In this document: in pieces, positions 1-8,591 of the stretch
How the letters are laid out: the number at the start of each line of letters is the position of its first letter
How positions within the stretch are numbered: position 1 is the first letter of the stretch
Origin: Saprospiraceae bacterium
GTDB lineage: Bacteria > Bacteroidota > Bacteroidia > Chitinophagales > Saprospiraceae
Assembly: GCA_019638385.1 (NCBI GenBank)
Contig: JAHBTW010000003.1
Coordinates: 62,001-126,000 of the forward strand
Direction of reading: 5' to 3'
Length of the DNA stretch: 64,000 bases
Notes under the pieces: generated by a model
The model's database searches: none
What the model was told of the DNA's origin: nothing
Seen by the model: only the letters and a program-made list of their open reading frames with translations
Translations under genes and position numbers: made by a program

Positions 1-902
1 TTGAAAATGCTATCCTCCGGCGTAAACGGCGCGCCGCCGTCTTTGCCCGTACCCACATGATCGAAGTGGGCGCTGATCAGGATGTATTCTTTTTTCAATT
101 CCGGGTCGGTTCCTTCAATGACGCCCACCACATTGGGTACATACATCCGCTCAGAACTGCCGCCGGAAGAACTGAACACGGCTTTTTGCGCGGATCCTTT
201 CACTAAGGTTGCTATCGGGTCGTTGCCTTTTTCTTTCAGCCAGCCGTAGGGGATGGTGCTCTTTACCTCATCCGATTTTTCTGCCAGGCGGGTAGAGGGC
301 TTGCCGAAGTAGTTGAGTGCAAATTGCCAGGGAAAATTGAGGCGGTACAATTCGATGAGCGCTACGGCGCCGCGTTCCTGCGCGAGTTTGCGCTTGGCGG
401 GTATGCTATTGAAAGCTGCCATCGGGCTGCTGTCGTCGGGAAGGCCGGTGATGACGAATACCACTTTGCCTTTCACATCCAATGCTTTGTAGTCGTCGTG
501 GCCGGAGGCAGCATCCACCCAGCCGTGCCCGGCAAAAATGGCGGTCGTTTTCGCATTGGCGGCATTGCCGGCCATCATCATGAAGTCTTTGCGGTGCTCA
601 TACGCGGTTTTTCCGATGTTGAGAGCGGCACTCGCAGGCGGCGTAACGGTTTCCAATGGAAATTGCTGGTAATAATCGGGAGCATTCGGCAGCGGCTTTA
701 CGCCGTAAGATTTGAGCTGCTCTACCAGATAGCGGGCGGCGATGAGATTTCCGGGAGCGCCGGTGCGCCGGCCTTGCAATTCATCGGAAGCAAGGAAGCG
801 GAGGTGTGCCTCGGTTTCATATTGGCGGGCATCAAACTCCGGAGACTGTGCCGCCAGTTGCAGGCTGCACAGCAGGCAGGCTAAAAAAGTCAACTTTTTC
901 AT
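1..902 (-). CDS. M28 family metallopeptidase, C-terminus cut by window edge
   Basis: Exported zinc aminopeptidase of the M28 family. I read it leftward from an ATG at 902; about 300 residues are visible and the frame is still open at base 1. The N-terminus is a signal peptide (MKKLTFLACLLCSLQLAAQ). The conserved opening with RFLASDELQGRRTG is typical of Bacteroidota M28 enzymes. The middle (VDAASGHDDYKALDVKGKVV) looks like the protease-associated domain often inserted in this family. Near the edge, ISAHFDHVG holds the first zinc ligands (HxD). The remaining ligands lie outside the window, so activity cannot be judged. It probably trims peptides in the periplasm or outside the cell. The next gene upstream ends 30 bases away on the same strand. 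Confidence 0.88.
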   Translation of the reverse strand, partial: MKKLTFLACLLCSLQLAAQSPEFDARQYETEAHLRFLASDELQGRRTGAPGNLIAARYLVEQLKSYGVKPLPNAPDYYQQFPLETVTPPASAALNIGKTAYEHRKDFMMMAGNAANAKTTAIFAGHGWVDAASGHDDYKALDVKGKVVFVITGLPDDSSPMAAFNSIPAKRKLAQERGAVALIELYRLNFPWQFALNYFGKPSTRLAEKSDEVKSTIPYGWLKEKGNDPIATLVKGSAQKAVFSSSGGSSERMYVPNVVGVIEGTDPELKKEYILISAHFDHVGTGKDGGAPFTPEDSIF

Positions 903-932
903 GTCGGGTGTATTAAAAATTTTGGATGATTA

Positions 933-1781
933 CTAAAACAAAGCGATTTGGGTTTGCGCCGGTTCTGTTTTTTCCTGCGGGGGAGCAGCACTTTCGGCGC
1001 CGGGCGGCAAAATGGATTTGATAACGCGCAACCGATGCGAATATTTCCGCTTCTCTTCATCGAAAATGCCGTAGTGATCGAGCAGGTCGCTGCGCACTTT
1101 GCCGAAGGCGTGGAGGATGCGGCTGTCGGGCAGGATGATACCGGCGTGGAATACGCGCCCGAGGTTGTTTTCAAAAAAAGCAATATCGCCGGGCCGGGCC
1201 TGTTCGATAAAGTCAACAACGGCGCCTTCAAATACTTGTTTTTCAGCCGTTCGGGGCAGCCGGACACCGGCCAACTTGAACGCCATTTGTACCAACCCGG
1301 GGCCGTCTATGCCCAACGGCGAACGCCCGCCCCACAGGAAAGGAGCGTGTAGGTACCGGCGGGCCAATTTCACCACCAGCTCACGGGTGCAGTTGATCGA
1401 ATGAGGGAAAATGACTTGCCCGCTGAAGGCAAACTCCTGCTCTCCGAGATGGAACCGGATGCCGTCGAAAAGCGGCAGTTGCGCGCCGAGCGTGATGGGC
1501 AGGAAGTGGTCGGGAGCAGACGCCGCTTGCAGTAGTTCGAGGCTGAGCGCAAATTGTTCCCGGTAAGCGTCGTATTCCGAATGCGTTATTTCCAACAACT
1601 GATTGGACGCTGCCCAGCCAACGGTGTCGTCCCAAACACAGCGCACCTTTGCCCAGGCACGTCCTTTTTCCTCCATGATCTCCACTACTTCGCCGAACAG
1701 CAACTGCGACAGCATTTCGCTGCGCTGAGAGGGATGCGCTCGCAGGGGAATGACGCTGAGAGGACAAACGGCAAATATCAT
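933..1781 (-). CDS. SH3 plus NlpC/P60 domain protein lacking the catalytic Cys
   Basis: A 282-aa protein with the layout of Bacteroidota gamma-D-glutamyl-diamino acid endopeptidases, which cut peptidoglycan stem peptides. Residues 1-65 are an SH3b-like domain (VCPLSVIPLRAHPSQRSEM, then WDDTVGWAASNQLLE). Residues 130-270 are the NlpC/P60 fold: FLWGGRSPLGID, RPGDIAFF, FHAGII (H212) and ILHAFGKVR (H224). The family motif D-C-S-G, which carries the nucleophile, reads D-G-P-G here (G160, P161). Each change is one base from the usual codon (TGC to GGC, TCC to CCC) and the frame is intact, so this looks like a pseudoenzyme, not a decayed gene. No signal peptide is clear. A TAnnTTTG -7 box lies upstream. 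Confidence 0.85.
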   Translation of the reverse strand: MIFAVCPLSVIPLRAHPSQRSEMLSQLLFGEVVEIMEEKGRAWAKVRCVWDDTVGWAASNQLLEITHSEYDAYREQFALSLELLQAASAPDHFLPITLGAQLPLFDGIRFHLGEQEFAFSGQVIFPHSINCTRELVVKLARRYLHAPFLWGGRSPLGIDGPGLVQMAFKLAGVRLPRTAEKQVFEGAVVDFIEQARPGDIAFFENNLGRVFHAGIILPDSRILHAFGKVRSDLLDHYGIFDEEKRKYSHRLRVIKSILPPGAESAAPPQEKTEPAQTQIALF

Positions 1782-1811
1782 CTGACGAAAGTATTATTGT
1801 TACCGAGCGAC

Positions 1812-1819
1812 CAAAGATA
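1812..1819 (-). promoter_or_regulatory. -7 promoter box (TATCTTTG) for the NlpC/P60-like gene
   Basis: On the minus strand TATCTTTG matches the Bacteroidota -7 consensus TAnnTTTG, 30 bases before the ATG at 1781. I found no TTG at the usual 19-21 base spacing, so only half of the promoter is supported. Confidence 0.35.
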
Positions 1820-1877
1820 CTAAGTTTTCAAAATTCTCCGTTTTTTTGGCGTTCTGTTACCCAATATACTTGCTGCA

Positions 1878-2945
1878 ATGTCCAATCTTCGACTGTTTTT
1901 GCCTGTCATAGCCATGGCGTTTTTTATTAGCATACAAAGCTCAACGGCTCAAGACCAACATTTTACACAATTTTACGCCTCCCCGCTCTCCCTCAACCCT
2001 GCATTGGCCGGCGCATTCAGCGGCACCTACCGCATGTCGCTTATTTATCGCGATCAGTGGCGAAGCGCCTTAGTGAATCCCTATGCCACTTATTCCGGCG
2101 CCATTGATTATCGCTTTCGGATGCAGTTCAAAAAAAAGGTTTTGCATGATAATGTGGGCATCGGCGTGCTGTTTTACAACGACCGGGTGCCGGAGGTGGG
2201 CTTTTATCACAATCAAATCAACATTGCCGGGGCTTATCACAAATCGCTCAACCACCGCAATAACGAATTTCTCACCCTCGGCTTTCAGTGGGGCGTCAAC
2301 CAGCGCAACATCAACTATGAAAACCTCACCTTCGAGGACGAGTTCAACGGCGCTACCGGATACACCCTGCCCGGCCGGGAAAACCTGCCGCAAAACAATT
2401 TCACCTTCGGCGATATGGCGTTCGGACTCAACTACACTTATGCTCCCGATCGGGGCATCGGGCTGTACGCAGGGGTGGCCATGCACCATATATTGCAGCC
2501 GCAAATCAGCTTTTACCAGTTTGAGGACCTCCTCGACGGAGATGGGGATAATACGCTGTTGCGTAAATACACCGCTCACCTCGCATTGAAACTCCCTCTG
2601 GGCGAACGGGTGCAGTTGCTGCCGCGTGCGCTGGCCTACAATCAGGGCGAACATTTTGCCGTGAATGCCGGCACCAATGTGCGTTTTTTGGTGAGCGACA
2701 TCACCGGCGCAGCGGTGCACATCGGCGCCTGGGCAAGACCCGCCCGCGACGAACAAAAAAAGCTGCGCTTGGATGCCCTCATCCTCATGACAGGCTTTGA
2801 ATACCAAAACTTTCTCATCGGATTCAGCTATGATGCGACCATGAGCTACTGGACGACCGCGGGCAGGCGCACCGGGGCTTTTGAGTTGTCCATCGCCTAT
2901 CTGGGGGCTTACGAAAATGAGACTGTGCTCTGCCCTAAGTTCTGA
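1878..2945 (+). CDS. PorP/SprF family type IX secretion system membrane protein
   Basis: A 355-aa outer-membrane beta-barrel of the PorP/SprF family. The signal peptide is followed at once by the family opening AQDQHFTQFYASPLSLNPALAG, and then by IYRDQWRSAL and SYDATMSYW near the end. Family members are linked to type IX secretion and gliding. Solitary paralogs like this one often sit beside large adhesins or other T9SS cargo and probably anchor them. No porK/L/M/N or sprE genes are near, so this is unlikely to be the core PorP. The start is an ATG after a short AT-rich gap. The gene converges on ribB with only 3 bases between stop codons. Confidence 0.9.
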   Translation: MSNLRLFLPVIAMAFFISIQSSTAQDQHFTQFYASPLSLNPALAGAFSGTYRMSLIYRDQWRSALVNPYATYSGAIDYRFRMQFKKKVLHDNVGIGVLFYNDRVPEVGFYHNQINIAGAYHKSLNHRNNEFLTLGFQWGVNQRNINYENLTFEDEFNGATGYTLPGRENLPQNNFTFGDMAFGLNYTYAPDRGIGLYAGVAMHHILQPQISFYQFEDLLDGDGDNTLLRKYTAHLALKLPLGERVQLLPRALAYNQGEHFAVNAGTNVRFLVSDITGAAVHIGAWARPARDEQKKLRLDALILMTGFEYQNFLIGFSYDATMSYWTTAGRRTGAFELSIAYLGAYENETVLCPKF

Positions 2946-2948
2946 TTT

Positions 2949-4100
2949 TCAACACTCAACGTGTTCTACTATTTCCAAACCGTAGCCGATAAGACCTACC
3001 CGGCGTTTGGGGTTCTGCGTCATGAGCCTGATTTTGGTAATGCCGAGGTCGCGCAGGATTTGAGCGCCGATTCCAAAGTCGCGTTGAGTCATATCGGAAG
3101 GCAGGGTTTTGGTGCGAATATCTTCTTCCGACATTTGTTGCATGGCGGTAAGATGAGCGAGCACCTCCTCGCTTTTTTCGCTGTGGCGCATGTACAGCAG
3201 CACGCCTTTGCCTTCGGTGCGAATTCGTTGCATCGAATTTTCGAGCAATACGCCGTAATTGCCCAACAGAAAACCGAGCACATCGCCGGTTTCGGAGGAA
3301 GAATGCACCCGTACCAATACCGGTTCGTCCTCGTGCCAGTGGCCCATACAAAAGGCCAGATGCAAATCGCCGGTGGTGAGCTGGCGGAAGGCGCGTACAG
3401 TCATCGGACCGTATTGGGTGTTGAGCGGCACTTCGGTTTCCTGCCGCACAATGCGCTCCGTCCGCATGCGATAAGCCACTAAATCTTTTATCGTAATAAT
3501 CTTGAGATCAAATCTTTGCGCAATGCGAAACAACTGCGGCAAGCGGGCCATCGTGCCGTCTTCGTTGAGAATTTCTACCAAAACACCGGCGGGGTAAAAG
3601 CCGGCGAGGCGGGCCAGGTCAATGGCTGCTTCGGTGTGGCCGGTGCGCCGAAGTACGCCGCCTGTTTTGGCCCGCAGCGGAAAAATATGGCCGGGCCGGG
3701 CGAAATCGGCGGCTTTTATTTCCGGATTGAGCATAGCGCGGATGCCGGTGGCCCGATCATAAGCAGAAATGCCGGTAGAGCAGCCGTGCCCGATGAGGTC
3801 AATGGACACCGTGAAAGCCGTTTCGTGGAGCGCGGTATTGTTGGACACCATGAGGCCGAGTTCGAGTTCGTCGGCGCGTTTTTCAATAAGGGGCGTGCAG
3901 ATGAGGCCGCGCCCGTGGGTGGCCATAAAATTGATGATATCGGGCGTTACACATTCGGCGGCACAAATAAAATCCCCTTCGTTTTCGCGGTCTTCATCAT
4001 CTACTACGATGACGACTTTGCCGGCGCGGATGTCCTCAATGGCGGCTTCTATGGTGTCGAGCCGGATGCCTTCAATGGCGCTTGGTTGGTTCCCAGACAT
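2949..4100 (-). CDS. ribB: 3,4-dihydroxy-2-butanone-4-phosphate synthase with degenerate RibA-like tail
   Basis: A 383-aa riboflavin biosynthesis enzyme. Residues 10-210 are a complete RibB domain that makes DHBP from ribulose 5-phosphate: the acidic loop VVDDEDRENEGDF, then HGCSTGISAYDRATGI, then RTGHTEAAIDLARLAG. Residues 228-383 have the GTP cyclohydrolase II fold, but its zinc-binding cysteines are gone. Aligned with E. coli RibA, the three Cys positions are Ser269, Gly280 and Tyr282, and the EGRG active-site stretch reads HSEKSE. The protein is therefore probably monofunctional RibB, with a true RibA elsewhere in the genome. RibB proteins of this length with a RibA-like tail are common in Bacteroidota. 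The ATG at 4100 lies within the 3' end of the next gene upstream. Confidence 0.93.
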   Translation of the reverse strand: MSGNQPSAIEGIRLDTIEAAIEDIRAGKVVIVVDDEDRENEGDFICAAECVTPDIINFMATHGRGLICTPLIEKRADELELGLMVSNNTALHETAFTVSIDLIGHGCSTGISAYDRATGIRAMLNPEIKAADFARPGHIFPLRAKTGGVLRRTGHTEAAIDLARLAGFYPAGVLVEILNEDGTMARLPQLFRIAQRFDLKIITIKDLVAYRMRTERIVRQETEVPLNTQYGPMTVRAFRQLTTGDLHLAFCMGHWHEDEPVLVRVHSSSETGDVLGFLLGNYGVLLENSMQRIRTEGKGVLLYMRHSEKSEEVLAHLTAMQQMSEEDIRTKTLPSDMTQRDFGIGAQILRDLGITKIRLMTQNPKRRVGLIGYGLEIVEHVEC

Positions 4101-5274
4101 TGCTTCGAATTCCTTTTAGAAATCTGAAAAAGCCCTGGAGCAGTGCCAGATTCATGAGTATGAAATAGCGCACATTTCTGAAAAACAGCAAATTGCGCCC
4201 TGATTTTTTCAACAACACATCGGCCATCGGCACAACAAACACCCCGATGACGAGGCAAAGGAACAAAAAACGGAAGAAGATGTTGCCCTGCCAGGCCGAT
4301 ATTGCGCATCCGGCCAGCATGGCTGCTAAAAAGAAGGGGCCTAACCAACGAAGAATTTTGTGCGAAAAGAAAGCAAAACCCAATGCGGTAAACGGCGGCC
4401 ACCACAAATGGCGAAAATGGATCATGTTTTGAAAATTCCCCGCAGAGATGCGCGCCTTGCGGCGAAATTCCTCGCGCCAATCGTGCGATACCGGCTCATG
4501 ACAAATCGCTTCCGGCTCGTTGATGGCTTGTGCGCCGCGCTCAAAGGTCTTCATGGTGATGTAAAAATCGTCCACCAAAAAATTGGACGGTATGGGATTG
4601 AAGTAATCAGATCGCAAAGCATAACAGCCGCCGAAAGGGCCGATCATTTTGCGCCATACGACGCTCTCCAAATACTTGAGCCGCACCTCTCCGGAGATGT
4701 AGCGATTTTCGGAGCGGGAGATGCCGCTCTGCTCCATGCCGGTGTGAGACATAAAGGCATCCACAATGGCGATATCGGGGCTGCGGTAGTGTTTGATCAA
4801 GTGAAATACCACCTCCGGCGTGAGCATGACGCTGGCATCTGTAATGAGCAGGATGTGATCGCTGCCCGCCGGGTGGCGCTCGAAAGCGAATTCTACCAAA
4901 TGATTGATGACGCCCGGTTTGCCGCGGCGTTCGGTGAAAGGATAAAAAAATGCATTGTCCCGGGAATGCACCGCTTCCGCCACGATGTCGTTGGTACGGT
5001 CGGTGGAGCCGTCGGAGCCGATGAAGAGGGCGTATTTGTCTGCGGGGTATTGTTGCAGGAAGAGGGTTTCTAATTTTTGCCCGATGACCTTGTCTTCATT
5101 GTAGAGCGACATGATAACGGATACATACGGCAATTCATCGGTTGGTTTGAAAATCAACTGATTGGGCATTTTACCACGCGCCAGCAGCCGGAGCAGCAGC
5201 GGAAAAAATACATAAGAGTGAGCCAGAGCAAGGAAGGATGCAAAAAAGATAAGTACCGGCGCCGTTTCCATCAT
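4072..5274 (-). CDS. Family 2 glycosyltransferase with C-terminal membrane segments
   Basis: A membrane-bound GT2 enzyme of about 400 aa, probably building surface polysaccharide. An N-terminal hydrophobic segment precedes the GT-A domain, which shows PYVSVIMSLYNEDKVI, GSDGSTDRTNDI (nucleotide site), LLITDASV (metal-binding region), FLVDDFYI and RRKARISAGN. At least three hydrophobic segments follow in the last 120 residues (LGFAFFSHKILRWLG, FFLAAMLAG, FLFLCLVIGVFVV). The start is uncertain: GTG at 5283, or ATG at 5274 or 5271. I chose 5274. Its 3' end overlaps the start of ribB by 29 bases, and it follows the GT4 gene almost without a gap, so the three are probably co-transcribed. Confidence 0.9.
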   Translation of the reverse strand: MMETAPVLIFFASFLALAHSYVFFPLLLRLLARGKMPNQLIFKPTDELPYVSVIMSLYNEDKVIGQKLETLFLQQYPADKYALFIGSDGSTDRTNDIVAEAVHSRDNAFFYPFTERRGKPGVINHLVEFAFERHPAGSDHILLITDASVMLTPEVVFHLIKHYRSPDIAIVDAFMSHTGMEQSGISRSENRYISGEVRLKYLESVVWRKMIGPFGGCYALRSDYFNPIPSNFLVDDFYITMKTFERGAQAINEPEAICHEPVSHDWREEFRRKARISAGNFQNMIHFRHLWWPPFTALGFAFFSHKILRWLGPFFLAAMLAGCAISAWQGNIFFRFLFLCLVIGVFVVPMADVLLKKSGRNLLFFRNVRYFILMNLALLQGFFRFLKGIRSNVWEPTKRH

Positions 5275-5284
5275 TTTATTCACT

Positions 5285-6502
5285 TCACACCTTCACGGTT
5301 TCCTCCAATTGGGCGGCGTAAGCCTCCATGAGCTGTCGCCCGATTTCACGGCTGTCGAAGTTTCGGCCCACAAAATCAAGCGCTCTGCGCCCCATCAATT
5401 CGAGCCGGCCGTTTTGTTGCCGGCAAAAGCGAACGGCCTCCACAAATTCCTCTGCGGTATCGGCCACGATTACTTCTTTGCGGTGCTTCGCAGGAATGCC
5501 CTCCAGGCCGATACTGGTGGTGATGACCACTTTGCCTAAGGCCATGGCTTCCAATATTTTGGCGCGCATGCCGCTGCCCGATAGCAAAGGCACCACCAAA
5601 AGGCTGTGTTGGTTGATAAAGCGGGTGGCGCTCTGTACTTCGCCCACTACCGTAATATTGCGTTGCCGGATGCGCCGGATCCACTGCGGCGCATTGCGCC
5701 CGGCTATGTACAGGCGGATATTGGAGAACTTTCGGTTCAGCTTCCCCCACACCTCGTCCAAAAACCAGCGCACCCCTTCCACGTTCGGCGTCCAGTCTAA
5801 GGAGCCGATGAATCCGATGCTCAGCTCGCGGCGGTAGCTGCGGAAATCGGGTTTGTAATCTTTCAGGTCAATGCCGATGGGAATGACGACCGAGGCGTTG
5901 GAATAGCCCATGCCGGTGAATTGCTCCAGGTCGCGTTGGGAAATGGCGGCGAGAAGGTCGTATTGGTTCAGGTGTTGCTGCTCAAACCGCTTCAGTTTTT
6001 TGGTGAGGTGCGACAGGTAGATTTTTTTGAGCGGAAAGCGGGTGTTTTGCACCACGCGTTCCCATATTTCATGTTCTACATTGTGCGCGCGCATGACAAT
6101 GACGGCATTGGAGTATTTACGTATGACGGGGATGTAAGGCGATAGATAAAGCGTTTCCAACTGCACTACGTCGAAGTCTTCTTCCGTAAGGAGGTGAATC
6201 AGTTTTTTTTCAAAAGTGTCAGAAACGAATCGGGAAACATGGTAGGAATCCGGGGAGAAGAGGTTGAGAAAAGCGTCCCAGGGCTTGATGCGATTGTCCA
6301 CCGAAACGGTATGTACATCTTTGTAGTGTGCCAGTTCGCGTGGCAATTCACTGATTTCCACATAGTGTTTACTGGTATTCATGGCCAGCAATGTGATCTC
6401 CCCTCCCGCGCTGCTCAAAGCTCTGCTCAGTCCGGTCACCGCAATAGATTCGCCATCTTTGAGAGGGAACGGGAATTTTTTACACAGTTGAAGTATCCTC
6501 AT
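5285..6502 (-). CDS. Family 4 glycosyltransferase
   Basis: A 405-aa GT-B fold glycosyltransferase (GT4 group). It opens with MRILQLCKKFPFPLKDGESI, an acceptor-domain start common in polysaccharide clusters. The donor-binding half has GFIGSLDWTPNVEG, where the Rossmann domain begins, and SGSGMRAKILEAMALGKVVITT, the nucleotide-sugar site with its acidic motif. The sugar and acceptor cannot be told from sequence. It probably works with the GT2 gene just downstream. A minus-strand TATTTTTG (6523-6530) lies 20 bases before the ATG and fits the Bacteroidota -7 box. Confidence 0.9.
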   Translation of the reverse strand: MRILQLCKKFPFPLKDGESIAVTGLSRALSSAGGEITLLAMNTSKHYVEISELPRELAHYKDVHTVSVDNRIKPWDAFLNLFSPDSYHVSRFVSDTFEKKLIHLLTEEDFDVVQLETLYLSPYIPVIRKYSNAVIVMRAHNVEHEIWERVVQNTRFPLKKIYLSHLTKKLKRFEQQHLNQYDLLAAISQRDLEQFTGMGYSNASVVIPIGIDLKDYKPDFRSYRRELSIGFIGSLDWTPNVEGVRWFLDEVWGKLNRKFSNIRLYIAGRNAPQWIRRIRQRNITVVGEVQSATRFINQHSLLVVPLLSGSGMRAKILEAMALGKVVITTSIGLEGIPAKHRKEVIVADTAEEFVEAVRFCRQQNGRLELMGRRALDFVGRNFDSREIGRQLMEAYAAQLEETVKV

Positions 6503-6522
6503 TCGCGTTGGATTGCATGGAG

Positions 6523-6530
6523 CAAAAATA
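6523..6530 (-). promoter_or_regulatory. -7 promoter box (TATTTTTG) for the GT4-GT2-ribB run
   Basis: TATTTTTG on the minus strand fits TAnnTTTG, 20 bases before the GT4 start codon. No well-spaced TTG was found upstream. The rest of the gap (about 200 bases up to 6701) shows no gene. Confidence 0.35.
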
Positions 6531-6701
6531 GGCTTTTGTTCCGCTTTTTCATTTGGAGAGGATTTTTTCGAGCACAGACCTTTCCAGCGGAGACTTTTTC
6601 AAAACGTCCTTTCGGAGAAATAATTGGAAGCGGCGGCGGCTTAAACTGCAAATTTGACGTCAACTTGTCCAATCGCATTTTCTGTCAGACCCCGCATTCG
6701 T

Positions 6702-8576
6702 CTATCGCATCACGCGCTCGTTGTTGTCCCGTTTCACGTCGGCTAAGCGGCCGGAAGGGTCAATGTGTACGCGGGCGATTTCTCCGATAGGTACGGGTAC
6801 GGTGAACGTGTAGTCGGGCGCCACCCAGCGCCAAATCGGCAATGCGCTGAACTCGCCGAAGCGCGCATCGCTCGTTTTGCGGCCCCGCATCATGCCGAGC
6901 GGGATGTTGTAGCGCAGGCGTTTGCCGTTGCGCAGCGTCACTTCCACATCAACCGGCATGGGCATAGCGCCGATGCGAGCGAGTTTTATCTGCGTCTCCC
7001 GACGGGCGCCGCTCTCCACCGATACAATGCCGTAATCAATCGTATGGGTAGAATACACGAAATAGTCTAAGTACCAGTCCAACTCCATACCCGATACCTT
7101 CTCCATCACGCGGATGAAGTCTTTGTCGTCGGGATGCTTGAATTGCCACTCGTCGAAGTAGCGCAGCAGGCCGGCATCCAATGCCTCGGGCCCGATGATG
7201 TAGGCCAATTGGCTGAGAAACACCGAACCTTTGTTGTAGCTGCCTACGCCGTAAGCGGTATTGGACTGGAAATGATCGGAAGGGGTGCTCAACGGCTCTT
7301 CCCACTCGCCGGAAGCAAAATTGATGTAGCCCTGATAATCGCCCCTTTGCGGAAAATCGGAAGGCGGCCTGTTCGGCAAAAGCCCCTCTTTACTGAGGAA
7401 ATTCATCACATCTGCCGTGGCATAATTGACGAAGCCTTCGTCCATCCAGGCATAGCGCGCCTCGTTGGTGCCGAGTATCATGGGATACCATATATGCATT
7501 AGTTCATGCACCGATACGCCCACTAAGCTGTTGAGCGGCCGATGCCCGGTGATGAGCGTAGCCATCGGGTATTCCATGCCGCCGTCGCCGCCCTGTATGA
7601 ACAAGTATTCCGGGTAGGGGTACTGCCCGAAGCGGGCGTTGATGTAGTCGAAGGCGCGATCCATGATGGACAGAAGTTTGTCCCAAGCCTCGGTCGCTTC
7701 TCCCGGTTGGTAAAAACAACGGAGCACGGTACCGTCTTTCCGGGTGAGCGTGGCGTGCTTATAATCGGGATCGGCGGCCCATACAAAATCGTTCACCTTT
7801 TCGGCCTTGAAATGCCAGTTGAGCTTTTCGCCGGAGCGGGCGGGTTTCGTTTCAGCGCCGCCGTATCCGTGCCCTATGTCATCCGGGTTTTGAAGAACGC
7901 CGGTAGCGGCTACCACATAGCGGGCGTCAATGGCAATGCGCACGTCGAAATCGCCGAATACGCCGTAAAACTCACGCCCCACGTAGTCGTCGGCATGCCA
8001 ACCGTGCCGGTCGTAGGCGCATATTTTGGGAAACCACTGCGCCATAGAGTAGTCAATGCCCTCGCGGTTGTTTCTGCCGTTGCGGCGAATTTGCGGCGGT
8101 ACCTGCGCCTCAAATTGCATGGCCAATACGGCCTTTTCGCCCGGCAGGATGGGGTGGGGGAGTTTCACTTCCAAAATGGTACCCACCACTTCCCATTGGG
8201 TTGCCGTGCCGTCGAGCGTCAGGGAAATGATTTTCTGGTATCCGATCTCATCGGGTTTCAGCGCAGCAATGCGGGCGGCCACTCTGGAATCCGGATCAAG
8301 GATGTTGCGCGAGCGCAGGTCCATCATGCTACCTGGCTGGAAAGCGTTGAGATACAGGTGATAAAACACCCGGTGCAGCGTGTCCGGGGAGTTGTTGAAA
8401 TATGTCAGCTCTTGCCGGCCGTTGTACCGATGTTTCACAACGTCGAAGTCAATGTCCATGCGGTATTCCACGCGCTGCTGCCAGTAGCCCGGCGGCGGTT
8501 GTGCGGCGATGGAAAAAGCAAAAAGCAAAGCAATAGCAAGGAGAGAAAAAGATCGGAGTAAATTCACGGTCAACAT
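6702..8576 (-). CDS. M1 family zinc metallopeptidase
   Basis: A 624-aa exported aminopeptidase of the M1 (gluzincin) family. Signal peptide at 1-25 (LLAIALLFAFSIAAQ). The first 250 residues are the beta-rich M1 N-terminal domain (MDIDFDVVKHRYNGRQELTYFNNSPDTL). The metal site is complete: H357-E358-L-M-H361 and the third ligand Glu380 in AWMDEGFVNYAT. GGDGGMEYPMATLITG replaces the GAMEN-type substrate loop, as in other Bacteroidota M1 enzymes. It should remove N-terminal residues from peptides in the periplasm. Only 15 bases separate it from the FbpA-like lipoprotein gene upstream, so the two are probably one transcript. Confidence 0.93.
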   Translation of the reverse strand: MLTVNLLRSFSLLAIALLFAFSIAAQPPPGYWQQRVEYRMDIDFDVVKHRYNGRQELTYFNNSPDTLHRVFYHLYLNAFQPGSMMDLRSRNILDPDSRVAARIAALKPDEIGYQKIISLTLDGTATQWEVVGTILEVKLPHPILPGEKAVLAMQFEAQVPPQIRRNGRNNREGIDYSMAQWFPKICAYDRHGWHADDYVGREFYGVFGDFDVRIAIDARYVVAATGVLQNPDDIGHGYGGAETKPARSGEKLNWHFKAEKVNDFVWAADPDYKHATLTRKDGTVLRCFYQPGEATEAWDKLLSIMDRAFDYINARFGQYPYPEYLFIQGGDGGMEYPMATLITGHRPLNSLVGVSVHELMHIWYPMILGTNEARYAWMDEGFVNYATADVMNFLSKEGLLPNRPPSDFPQRGDYQGYINFASGEWEEPLSTPSDHFQSNTAYGVGSYNKGSVFLSQLAYIIGPEALDAGLLRYFDEWQFKHPDDKDFIRVMEKVSGMELDWYLDYFVYSTHTIDYGIVSVESGARRETQIKLARIGAMPMPVDVEVTLRNGKRLRYNIPLGMMRGRKTSDARFGEFSALPIWRWVAPDYTFTVPVPIGEIARVHIDPSGRLADVKRDNNERVMR

Positions 8577-8591
8577 TTTTATTTTGAAATA

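Noticed and set aside
7542..8561. 339-codon open frame on the plus strand opposite the M1 peptidase gene
   Set aside because: It lies wholly antisense to a gene with an intact zinc site. The translation has no family motif, and long antisense frames are common here because of the codon bias.
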